Shown in pieces: positions 10,614 to 20,369 of a stretch of 64,000 bases of DNA (position 1 is its first letter; every line of letters starts with the position of its first letter). The DNA lies in contig OZ038379.1 of assembly GCA_964036045.1 (NCBI GenBank), positions 85,365,178 through 85,429,177 of the forward strand, given 5' to 3'. A program made the translations under genes and the position numbers. The notes below the pieces were generated by a model. It saw only the letters and a list, made by a program, of their open reading frames with translations. It did not search any database and had not been told where the DNA came from. Source of the DNA: Eutreptiella sp. 'Long Island Sound 2002'. Taxonomy: Eukaryota > Euglenozoa > Euglenophyceae > Eutreptiales > Eutreptiaceae.

Positions 10614-11162
10614 CGCCACACGGCGAAGAGGGGTAGGAGGGTGAGGGGTCGAATTGTTACTTCTCCCAGCTTGGGGAACCGAGTCCGGAAAGCCAATGGC
10701 CGGACCCCGACGAATCCCGGGGGCGGCAGAGTTCACAGCCCCCTTTGCGCGTTCCCCCTTGGGAAGTTTCAACGCAAGCAGGCTCTTTTTCACAGCAGGC
10801 GCCGGATTGGTGGCGTCGCAATGTGTGGTAAAATTACCGGTTTCTTGGCCGGACAATGATGGTGTTTTATGGCGATCGGACATGTAGTGCCCGGTCTGCG
10901 CCCAGCACAAGTGAACTGGTGGTGTCCCGCAAAAAAAGATACCACTCGTGTTGCGAATTGCAGATTGCCGTGTGGTAGGGGAATTGGGGCTCAACCCCCC
11001 CAAAAAAAACCACACACACACTGCCCTGTGCTACGTGTGCTGGGGGGTGTCTCCGACTCTGCCTCTCGATTGCGTGTGGCGCATTCCGTGGTGTTGCACC
11101 TTCTCAGCGTTGCCTCCGGTACTGCCTCTGGAGTCTAAATGTACGTGTTCTATGTTGTGCAG

Positions 11163-13061
11163 ACACACCGCTCTTCCGAAATGCCATTCCCCACGAATCT
11201 TTATGCGGGTGCACCCCCCCTTGAGGATTGTGCAGCAAATATCATGCATGGAGTCTGGGCAAGCCAAACTGAACTAGTCGGGTACACCGAGGATGAGGCA
11301 TGGGGCCACATGTTGGCTCCAATCCAGGAATTGCAGCGGGCATCCCTCGGAAAGGTGAACCTCTCCCACTTGATCCCCCTAGTACCAAGGTATGTCCCAC
11401 TTGATTCTAGCGGTTGGCCCAATCGATTCTAGCGTTTGCCCCAATGGAATGTAGCGGTGGCTCCCATTTCCGTAGGTACAATGCCTTCATCCTCCTACTA
11501 GGCATGGTACGACCCATGCAAGTAGATGGCATCTGGGAACCGGACGGGTTGCTATACAACCCCTTCATGGCACAATTGCTAAGCCGCAAGGAGTGCCACG
11601 TTTTGCGCCGTAACATCCGGCCCGACGTTGTTGAGCTACTGGAGGAGTGTAATGGGCTGTGGGCTGGTGTCTGGCGGTTGGGTGGCGCGGCATGTGGGGA
11701 TGAGTCCGTGGTGCCGCACAAAGGCATACGTGCCGGCCCACTACCGATGTTCATCGCCCGCAAGCCCCACTCAACCGTCCTCAAGCACTATTGCCTTGCC
11801 GATGCCACTAGTGGGTATGTGGTGGACATGTAACTGTACACGGGCAGACGCGGGCACCTACGGCGGTTTGGCAACAGTGCAGGCAACTTCAATGCCCAGC
11901 AGATCATGACCATGTGGGCAGGTCTCCTCCCTTCCGGGACATTCCTCTGTGCGGATTCCTTTTTTGGATCGCACGAACTAGCGTGTGACCTCGCTGCAGA
12001 GAGGCATGCGTTCTTGATGATGACGAAGCGCTCCACATACGGGGTGGTAAGGGCAGGAGAACTGCTAGCAGCGGGGCAAACCGCTACGTGCACTGTGCAC
12101 GACGCGAGGTACGCCATGGTGGTGTTCAAGAACCCAAAGATGGGTCACAAGCCGCCCCGCGTACTGCCAATGCTCACGGCGGAACCGACAGAGCTTGTGG
12201 TGTTTATGCGCCTTGCGGCGCCTTTTTGGTCAGGACACCATGGACGGAGTGGACAGTGGGATGTGGGCAGACAACACATATTTCGCTATATTTTGTCATT
12301 GCGGCGCCTTGCGGCGCCATGGCTGTATTTGATGTATGGACTCGCCTTCGGCTCGATTTCGTTCATAGAAATGTTGTTCATAGCTTTCTCATACTGTTGC
12401 ATTTTGAATGATGTTTGAGGCCAATGCTCACGAACGTCCACTGCCCACAAGCCCGACCCGTGCATCGCCGCGGCGGGAATGAGGTGAACCCGGTGGTCGC
12501 CAGCTACCGCCAGTTATCGCGTGGGGTGGATGGCGTCAACCAGATGCCCTCTAGATGCGCAAGATGAGACGTCAGACGACCTGGCCGCATGCGGTGCGTG
12601 CTTTTGTCCTCCGGTACACCGTGGTCAACGTATGCGCGACTTGCTGGTCCCTCGGGGGGGCCCGAATGGGTACCATGATTGACTGGTAATGGGACCTTAT
12701 CCGGCGCCGCTTTTTTAAAGCGGCATTGGCCAAGCCAATCCACGTGCCGGTGCGGATGCCGGGCCGCCGGGCGTGCAACCATTGCAACCGGGGCAAGACC
12801 CACCACGTTTGTTGTGGGTGCGGCAAGTGGTACCATGTGGGGTGCTTTGCTGTTGCGCATGGGGTGACCGGGGTGGTAGAGGCAGATGCGGAGGAGAAGA
12901 GCGAAGAGGCTGAGGAGGATGGAAGCAAGACGGAGGAGAGTGAGGAGGACATGGAGCAGGAGAGTGAGGAGGAGGGGGAGGAGGATGAGGAGGTAGAGAT
13001 TGAGGAGGAGGAGGAGAGTGACGGGGAAGAAGACGAGGACATGGAGAAGGACGAAGCTTAG
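11163..13061 (+). pseudogene. PiggyBac-family transposase (DDE), broken
   Basis: Exon 11163-11389, an 86-bp intron 11390-11475 (GTATGT donor, TTTCCGTAG acceptor) and a long exon to 13061. PiggyBac hallmarks in order: the first acidic block GDESVVPHKGIRAGPLPMF (D at 11699-11701), LADATSGYVVDM then LYTG (D at 11801), CADSFFGSHELACDL (D at 11954), GVDGVNQMP (D near 12529), QTTWPHAVRAFVLRYTVVN, then a C-terminal Cys-rich zinc finger (CNHCNRGKTHHVCCGCG, WYHVGCF) and a Glu-rich tail. Damage: TAA at 11831-11833 and at 12687-12689, both in frame, and a 241-bp SINE-like insertion at 12179-12419. With that insert and one copy of its duplication removed, the reading frame passes straight from VLPMLT to NVHCPQARP. 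The family cuts and pastes DNA; this copy cannot be active. Confidence 0.85.
12179..12419 (+). mobile_element. SINE-like insertion, 5'-truncated copy
   Basis: Flanked by a perfect 13-bp duplication GCCAATGCTCACG (12166-12178 and 12420-12432). The body matches 20740-20977, including GCGGCGCCTTGCGGCGCC, CGCCTTCGGCTCGATTTCGT and the 3' end ...TTGAGG. The 5' end is about 115 bp shorter than the other copy. A variable 5' end, a constant 3' end and duplications of different length fit retrotransposition by LINE machinery. No poly(A) tail is seen. Confidence 0.85.
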
Positions 13062-13189
13062 GAAGGAGAAGGTGGTGGAGGGCGGACGTGGTGGAATCGT
13101 GGACTTCATGGCCGCCATGCCTTTGCCATCCGCACTCATGTGACCAATGCGAACCATGGGGGACACCCGCATAGGCTGCATACCCAAAG

Positions 13190-13400
13190 TGCGAGGACGC
13201 GCCCCCCAAAAAGTGCGCGCGTGTGCAATAGTGGCGTGCTCCGCGTGCTACGCATTTTGCGCGTGCCGGAAGTCTGCTTCTAAGTCTGCCTCTGGAAACC
13301 CGTGCTGCGCGTTTTGCGCGTTGTCCGCGTTATGCGTGTGTTTTTTGGGTTGTCCGCGTTCTGCGCGTGCTGCGTGTAATGAAGCAACACGCACAGCACG
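13190..13400 (+). repeat. GC-rich 'GCGCGTTTTGCGCG' block near the right end
   Basis: Same vocabulary as the introns of the element (GCTGCGCGTTTTGCGCG, TCTGCGCGTGCTGCG, CCTCTGGA), but here after the transposase stop. Either it is an intron in the 3' untranslated region or this sequence type has spread on its own. Confidence 0.5.
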
Positions 13401-13443
13401 TATTCTGCCGCGCATCGCGCCTCCGGACAGAAACATCTACTCT

Positions 13444-13456
13444 GTAGACAATGGAA
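13444..13456 (-). repeat. Right terminal inverted repeat of the piggyBac-like element
   Basis: GTAGACAATGGAA, followed by TA. Inverted partner of 7140-7152 with two mismatches. Confidence 0.65.
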
Positions 13457-13458
13457 TA

Positions 13459-14515
13459 TAATATTCTAGTGACACCGGAACAAGCAGGATTGGGTGTCAC
13501 ATTCCTGCACGCCAAAATCCTATGCCATGGGACGGACCTCGGCTGCGGCTTTAAGAACAAGGTCATCAATAGCATGCTCACACATGGATCCACGATCACA
13601 AGGTATCCTGACCCACATGAACCGCCCGCAAGCAGGCTGGTGAAACACCATTGCTACCGCGCCGGGCAATTCAGCTGTGCAGGTAGCCACCGACCAGGGG
13701 TTTATCACATCCAACCTATCCTAGGCCATATGGGAAATGGAGAGACGCCGATACCCGGCTGAGTGGTGGTCACACCAATTGAAGCGGCAAACGGTGAAAG
13801 ACCCACACACACAACGATGTTGGAAAAATGCCAAGGAACAAAGATCCTGGCAAAGCATTATCCCGCCAGCACATGTCCTCTTGCCCCACCATACCTCCCT
13901 CCCATGCATTAACTTGTAGATTGACGCCGCACCACACCTTATCATGTTCAAGCAGCTGTATGTCATGCCTCTCTTACCCCTCAAACATCTTCCGCAAGGT
14001 CCATATGGCCATCCGTGTGCACGACGTCACGCCACATGGGTATCAAAGGGTATACCTTGCGACACACCACTAGAGCATTCACGCATTTAATACTGGCCGA
14101 GACACCGGTATCTGGGGTGAAGCCCACATGTGTGAACATCCTGTCCTTCCTCATCCCCATAGTACAAAAAAGCCAGGACACGCGCGCAACCCAGCACATG
14201 CAACGCATGTTTCACAGGAGGGGACGCCCCTCATTAGCACCTAAAAGCACACCACACCCACGTGAAGCCATTGGCCTCATTGGAGCACGCACACGTGAAG
14301 GACACATCGTGAGTGCCGGTAGATATACCACGATGAATGGGAACCCACAGCACATTACACGATGGGGAACCGCACAAACGAACAGGAGGCGGGTTTTGGG
14401 AACCTGCCAAAGAGGGCCCCCCGCCGGGGCTTCACGAATTCCCAAACCAAGCACAAAAAGAGGAAACGGACAATCGAGTATCGGAAACCTTACACGGTGA
14501 AGAAAAGGAGGAAAA
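13459..14515 (+). pseudogene. Reverse transcriptase, copy B1, thumb and C-terminal part
   Basis: Continues the protein interrupted at 7139: ILVTPEQAGLGVTFLHAKI, then MLTHGSTITRYPDPHEPP, matching B2 at 22229-22420. Frameshifts after HEPP and later stops break it. Downstream pieces shared with B2 include FTHLILAETPVSGVKPTC and, near the end, GRYTTMNGNPQHITRWGTA. The C-terminal part has no recognised endonuclease (no clear GIY-YIG or APE signature). Confidence 0.55.
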
Positions 14516-14631
14516 AGCAATGAACATCCTACTCAATGTATTTTATGTATATTGTTGCAAGAGGGCATGTTCCCTTTCCCCTTTTCTTTCCCTTTTCCCA
14601 AGTGCATCATGAATATGTGCTCAAGTACTCC

Positions 14632-15561
14632 GTTTTCATGTTCTTTTATGTGTATGCCCGGCAACCACGGGTTTTGATATTTGCGTGTGAACCACTGGTC
14701 TAATTATACATGCCCAAATGCTGTACATGCCCATTTTTCCCTGATGATCCCCTATCCATCCCAGAAGATCCACCCCGACAAAAGGAAACACAGAGACAGA
14801 CATAGGCACAGACCCACAGGCACACAGAGCACGCGCGACACACGGACGCCGCAGTCGCGCAGCGCCCGGCGCCGCGCAGACCCAGGATACGCAGTTCAAA
14901 TGTTCATTCCAAAATGCAGCCACTCATCCCGTTCACTATAATTTGCAAAACAATTTGCATTTTACAGCCATAGTGATTCTACATATAAATTAGAGTTCGG
15001 CATGTGAGCACACCGTCTGAAGTCATCGTTCTGCCATGTACTCTAGCATACTTTGAATTGAATATGCGCATTGTGCTACACTACGCAGGTTGTGTACGCT
15101 TGAAAATGGTTTGTGTCATGCTGATGCACTTGGAGTGGTTACTGTGGTACCTAGCGTCGAGTGGTTAGACAAGCACCACGGAGACATAGCCCGGCAAGCC
15201 TACCCACACACATGTACAACGAACACTACAAACAACACGTTTGGATGGATTCGACCGTTGAGGTTTTGTCAACGGCGCACACGGGTGCAGCCCCGGATTT
15301 TTCTTTGGGCTCAGACCCGTTTGCAATGGGGAGTGATGCACGGATGGACAGCGAGTCATCCCAGGGTTCGTTGTCGTCATCAATAGTCATAAGTGGCGGA
15401 GGGGCAAACTGGTTGTTGGGCCAGTTTGGCCCTTGATAGGTATGATCAGTTTCACATGTTGGACTGTTTATGTTCCAGGGGGGTGGTCAGGAGTGGGAAG
15501 CCATCCCAGCGAGCCCAACGGCGAGCAAAAGGCAATGAGCAGGTAATGATAGGAGAGACAG
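14632..15561 (+). repeat. B-element 3' repeat T1 (930 bp)
   Basis: Begins GTTTTCATGTTCTTTTATG and is followed head-to-tail by T2, which is about 90% or more identical by eye. It includes a CA/GA-rich stretch (GACAGACATAGGCACAGACC), then ATTTGCAAAACAATTTGCA and a GGTTGTTGGGCC motif near the end. A partial third copy ends B2. I see no gene in it; short ORFs such as the one at 15161-15436 are conserved in both copies only because the DNA is. Confidence 0.8.
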
Positions 15562-16492
15562 GTTTTCATGTTTCTTTATGTGTATGCCCGGCGACCACTG
15601 TTTTCGATATATGCTTGGGAACCACTTGTCTAATTATAAATGCCCAAATGCTGTACATGCCCATGTTTCCCTAATGACCCCCTATTCATCCCAGAAGATT
15701 CACACCGACAAAAGGAAACACACAGACAGACACAGGCACAGACCCACAGGCACACGGAGGACGCGCGACACACGGTTGCCGCAATCGCGCCGCACCCGGC
15801 GCTGCGCAGACCTAGGATACCTAGTTCAAATGTTCATTCCAAAATGCAGCCACTCAACCCGTTCAGTATAATTTGCAAAACAATTTGCATTTTACAGCCA
15901 TAGTGATTCTACAGAAAAAACTAGCGTGCGGCATGTGAGCACACCGTTTGAACCCATCGTCCTGCAATGTACTGTAGCATACTTTGAATTGAATATGCGC
16001 ATTGTGCCACACTACGCAGCTTGTATCTGCTTGAAAATGGTTTGTGTCATGCTGATGCACCTGCAGTAGTTACTGCGGTACCCAGTGTCGAGTGGTTAGA
16101 CAAGCACCACGGAGACAAAGCCCGGCAAGCCTACCCACACACATGTACAACGAACAGTATAAAGAACATGTTTGGATGGATTCGACCGTTGAGGTGTTGT
16201 CAACGGCGGACCCGGGTGCAGCCTCGGATTTTTCTTTGGGCTCAGACCCGTTTGCAATGGGGGGTGATGCACGGATTGACAGCGAGTCATCCCAGGGTTC
16301 GTTGTCGTCATCAATAGTCATTAGTGACGGAGGGGCAACCTGGTTGTTGGGCCATTTGGGCCCTTGATTGGTATGATCAGTTTCACATGTTGGACTGTTT
16401 ATGTTCAACGGGGGTGGTCAGTTTCCGGAAGCCATCTCAGCGAGCCCAACGGCGAGCGAAAGGCAATGAGCAGGTAATGATAGGAGAGACAG
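15562..16492 (+). repeat. B-element 3' repeat T2 (931 bp)
   Basis: Direct repeat of T1. It is followed at 16493-16760 by two or three shorter repeats of a GACATGGTTGTTGGGC unit, each about 155 bp apart. Confidence 0.8.
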
Positions 16493-16912
16493 CGACATGG
16501 TTGTTGGGCCAGTTGGACCTTTGATCAGTATGATCTGCTTCATATGGTTACTGGTTGGATGTTACACAGTGGGCTCAGTGCACGGGGACACAGGGCAAGC
16601 AGGGCAAGAAGGGGACCGTGAACAGATGAAGACAGGGGAGCGAGGGCGACATGGTTGTTGGGCTAGTTGGGCCTTTGATCAGTGTGATTTGTTTCCCATG
16701 TTCACTGGTTGGAAGTTACACGGAGTACACAGTGTGCGCAACGAGGTGAGCAGCGGTCCGGGCAAGGGGCACAAGGTCGAAGGGGGACGTGAACGTTGCG
16801 CACCGAGCGCAGAGAACACAGCTCAGGGTCCAAGATCCAGGGTCAGGGGAGCAGAACGGAGCACTCAGAGCATTAGGAGTGATGAACCCAGTCAAACAGG
16901 AGCGCAAAGAAA

Positions 16913-17390
16913 ATGGATGGTACAAACAACACTTCTACAACGACCGAGAAGAATGAGAGCCAGCGCAAATGCACGCAATGTCGTAGCAAGCCGGCAATAA
17001 CTTACAGGTACAATGCCTCCGGTGCAACTGAATTGGTCACATGGCAAGGGACTGCCCATCACGCAACAAGAGGCCCTCGCGGACCAAAGTGCGCCGCAAA
17101 CGAAGTGGCCGCCAGGAGCGCCCAAAATATGGTGCCCGCATCATGAGGAATACGGCGCACACCCCGGAGATCTTCTTAAGCACTACCAGGAGCTGCCGGT
17201 GGAGACGGCCATCCACCAAACTTCTCCAATGCAAGACCGCCGGCAAGAAACCTCACGGTGCATGTGCAAGAAACTTTGGCGGAGATGTTTCCAAACAAAG
17301 CAGGACACATCTTTGGTGCCAACATCCAGCTGGGAATGCAGCTCACGTTCAATCGCCCGACAACAGAAAATGATGTCAAGATGATAAGGG
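16913..17390 (+). pseudogene. Gag-like CCHC zinc-knuckle piece of B2
   Basis: A retroviral-type knuckle C-x2-C-x4-H-x4-C is encoded at 17014-17055 (CLRCN, stop, IGHMARDC). The knuckle itself contains an in-frame TGA at 17029-17031. A basic tail follows (SRNKRPSRTKVRRKRSGRQ). Just upstream, in another frame, is another paired-Cys peptide, KCTQCRSKPAITYRYN. CCHC knuckles bind nucleic acid in Gag-like proteins of retroelements, which fits the RT downstream. The rest of the piece has no recognised domain. Confidence 0.55.
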
Positions 17391-17702
17391 TCAAAGGCCA
17401 TCTCTAGGCCCAGACTGCTGTACGACCTAAAGAATGATATCCTTGTTGAGTGCCACGGGGAAGATGACCGCACAGTGGTGAAAAGGAGGCTGCAAGGTGC
17501 TACGGACGATGGACAAGTGGTGCAAGTCGAGATGTATACGGGACCGGGCGTGCAGGATGATGAAAACGGCCCAGTCACATTTGGCACCAAGCCACCAGAA
17601 AGAAGGTACTCGCTCCTGCCACCGGCAACGAACGAAGCGTCTTAGAATTCACAGCCTATGTCCAAGGATGATGAGACCCCCATTGCGCACAGACTGGGAT
17701 GA

Positions 17703-18137
17703 TTGGAGACGGATGTGAATGAGGTCAAGGAACGCATCACCGGATGGGACAACAAGACGACACAGGAGATTGGGGGCCTTAAAGAGGCATTGAAGCCGAC
17801 ACCGCCAGAGCTGGTGCCAAGACCCAGAGGAACACAAGAAGTGAAACCCGTCGCTGGAGACACAGCATGGGTAACAATGCGCATGGACTGGTGCAAACCG
17901 TGGGAAGCCACAGCGGTCATCATCACGAACGTCCACGGTGACAATTTCAGAGTGATTCCCAAAAACGGCGATGGTGTCGCAGTTGTGGGAGTTAAGGTCG
18001 AAGGAGTTACAAAAACCTCATGCACGAGACTACCTCCCGGAATGCGGAGGCACATGCAACATGAACTTCACCATGGTCAATGTGCCGATGTGCTGCACTC
18101 TCACTCTCAATCCCCATACACCCTGAACACACCGTGA
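17703..18137 (+). CDS. Hypothetical protein piece in B2
   Basis: An open frame of 144 codons with a helical start (ETDVNEVKERITGWDNKT) and then a beta-rich stretch (TAWVTMRMDWCKPWEATAV, NFRVIPKNGDGVAVVGVKV). Length and composition look coding. It sits between the knuckle and the RT-containing part. I know no family. Confidence 0.35.
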   Translation: METDVNEVKERITGWDNKTTQEIGGLKEALKPTPPELVPRPRGTQEVKPVAGDTAWVTMRMDWCKPWEATAVIITNVHGDNFRVIPKNGDGVAVVGVKVEGVTKTSCTRLPPGMRRHMQHELHHGQCADVLHSHSQSPYTLNTP

Positions 18138-18220
18138 GTCACAGGTACAAAAAAGTGATGCATAAATAATGAATCCCGGTATGGGGCCGGAGATGCCAAC
18201 AGTGGCCAAACACACCAAGC

Positions 18221-18454
18221 ATGCACAACACACACAGACACTATTTTCGGGATGAAATCAGCAGATTGCGGAGAGAGGAAAAACGCATGCAAGCAATGGC
18301 TGTGGAAAAAATCAGCATCATACTAGAAATGCGCAACAAACTCATGCAACGATGGAAGGAGCTGGCTAGGCAGCACAACGCCCACAGTGAACGAGGAAGC
18401 ACTCCTTTTGAGATCAAGACCAACATACTAGAAGGGCAACCAACGCTCCACTAG
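18221..18454 (+). CDS. Small coiled-coil-like ORF in B2
   Basis: 77 codons, starting ATG. Residues about 10-55 form a charged helix (RDEISRLRREEKRMQAMAVE, then RNKLMQRWKELARQ). It could be a small protein or an exon of the element's ORF1. Confidence 0.3.
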   Translation: MHNTHRHYFRDEISRLRREEKRMQAMAVEKISIILEMRNKLMQRWKELARQHNAHSERGSTPFEIKTNILEGQPTLH

Positions 18455-18474
18455 TTCGGGAAAATTTTACGGAA

Positions 18475-20340
18475 ATGGCCGGTTATGCAACCTGTGTGGC
18501 AACGGTTGGCACGACAGCAACCCATGACCCAATGGACACGTGTGTCCAAGACGGATGTTGTGGAGTTCATGCGAGCCATGGACCAATGGTGGATATGGGA
18601 AATGCGCTGCGAGGGGGCCCTACCCACAACCACACCCAACTCTACAAACAATACATACACACCCGCACACACCACACACAAGAAAGACATACGATGCAGC
18701 AAGTGGAGGCAGCTGGTACACACGATGCTACGACCCACATAGGCCACACTCGTACTGCAATCTCCGGTACAACAGGATCACCGTTTTGTTGATTTGCAGT
18801 ACAACACCTTCAATGTAACCAGGTTTGGGGGATGGCGCACAGTACCGTCCTATGCCATGCACCATGCAACGGTAAAACTGCGTCTCACTACCCGCCACAT
18901 GGCACTTTGGAGTAAGTGAACACAACACACTACGAGATATCATGAACACCTCCTACTTGACATGCCCAGTCCAATGTTTCATGATTATCCCGGCAAAGTG
19001 GTACCCGAAATGTAAATACGATTCGTCCCGGGTTGATTGAAATGCACATCAGTTGCATATTGTTGCGACCGGCACCGTCACAAGTGAATGCTCCTTCCCA
19101 ACACCCATGATAGCCGTGATGTCAACCAATGCTTATGTAAATACCCTTCCCAACATGTTACGTATGATAAACATGTTCGGTGCACACGTGAGAAAACGGG
19201 GCCTTAGAATGACATACAATGCCGCATCCCACTTCCCGAGGTATGCTGATGTCAAGCAATCGATGGGAAAACACCCTTTGTGGAGAAAGTGGCAGGCGGA
19301 GAAGGAGATCCGCAGGCAGTTGTTTGCCAAGAAGCCCACACCAAAGAAGCAGATGATATTATCACACACCCGCATCATACCACATATGCCATATGCACCA
19401 TGTGCATAGATGCGCAGGCTATACAGCCGAATGCATGCCCACATGACGCCCGAGCGCGATGTCATGACCACAGGCACATGGCTATATGCAGCATGCTCAG
19501 CGGAACATGGGGCAGTGTATTGGGGTATCAAAGGGGCACGTGCAAAGCCGAGCGCTGCCATGACACATTTTTGGCAAGAAATCAGCGATGCAGAGCATGG
19601 TCCAACCTATGTGGCAGCAAAGGAAAGAGGGGGCCACCAAACATACACACAATGCAATGCACGGGACGGAAGCATGGATCCCTCTTGTAATTGAACCCCT
19701 CAACCCCCTCACGGTGGCAACGGTGGAACGCTGGCACATAGTCAACCACAAGCCCAATTTGAACGCCGTACACAATCGAAAACCCACGAAATTGTTCCAT
19801 TGGAGCATGCGATGGATGATTAGATCCGGACGACGTAGAATGCTACCACCAAATGCACTCGCAGATGCGGAGGTATGGAAAAAGTGCATTCAAGCGAAAG
19901 CGTTAACGATCCACCCAATGCAAGCGCTCTAGATGCTTAAGGTGGCGAAACACAATATGCAGCCCGCAGCATATGGTACGTTATGGTCACGGTTGCTCAC
20001 ATACGTCGACACCCTGACGGGGTTAAAGTTGCCACAACAACTGACCATCCGAGTGCCGTATTGCACGGCAAACTTGTCCGTGAAACTACAGAACGCCTGG
20101 TCCCGATTCCTCCACACTGTACCATACCCCGCCCGATCAAATAGTATCAGACACGAGCACTGCATGTACCGCTAACCATCCCAAGAATGCTAAAGCAAGG
20201 TTTCACCAGACATAGGGTGACACTGTCCATGGCAACCATGAGTGACATCATTGCTAACCCCGTGTCCCACTGTGCATGCCCACAGACCACCAATGTCCAT
20301 GCATGCACACAAAGGGTGTATCGTGACACGTCCCGAAGGG
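18475..20340 (+). pseudogene. N-terminal part of the B2 polymerase region
   Basis: Coding-like text in shifting frames. One frame holds 19053-19694 with a single TAG at 19407-19409 (MIAVMSTNAYVNTLPNMLRM, then MTTGTWLYAACSAEHGAVYW). Another holds 19588-20175 with a TAG at 19930-19932 (LNPLTVATVERWHIVNHKP, GTLWSRLLTYVDTLTGLKL). Absent from B1, which is truncated. No domain recognised; it directly precedes the RT. Confidence 0.4.
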
Positions 20341-20369
20341 CGGAATAGCTCTGCCATGCACACAGGACC

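Larger units (their letters stand above)
7140..13456 (+). mobile_element. PiggyBac-like DNA transposon inserted in B1
   Basis: Bounded by 13-bp imperfect terminal inverted repeats: left TTCCTTCGTCTAC (7140-7152); right end, read inward, TTCCATTGTCTAC (13444-13456); 11 of 13 match. The TA dinucleotides at 7138-7139 and 13457-13458 look like a 2-bp target duplication, because joining the flanks with one TA recreates the uninterrupted B2 sequence (near 22222-22235), apart from one base. It carries two plus-strand genes: an acidic multi-exon gene (8223-10613) and a piggyBac-family transposase (11163-13061). Canonical piggyBac elements use TTAA targets, so either this lineage differs or the termini need refining. 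TATA palindromes at both ends leave some ambiguity. Confidence 0.75.
5790..16492 (+). mobile_element. Retroelement B, copy B1 (5'-truncated, split by a DNA transposon)
   Basis: 5790-7139 plus 13457-16492 together match 20390-23905 of copy B2. Homology starts abruptly within the coding region (just before MRRQVHTELCAIR) and lacks everything that B2 carries at 16.5-20.3 kb. A 5' truncation of this kind is typical of target-primed reverse transcription. The body carries the reverse transcriptase, then a 3' region of two tandem 930-bp repeats. The interruption at 7140-13456 is a separate 6.3-kb element. Removing it with one copy of a TA duplication restores the B2 sequence across the junction, apart from one base. 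Confidence 0.75.

Noticed and set aside
12572-13042. Serine-rich minus-strand ORF
   Set aside because: Reverse reading of the Glu-rich transposase tail (GAG/GAA read as CTC/TTC).
14632-16492. LTR pair of an LTR retrotransposon
   Set aside because: The two repeats are directly adjacent with no internal domain between them. There is no TG...CA ends pattern or primer-binding site that I can see.
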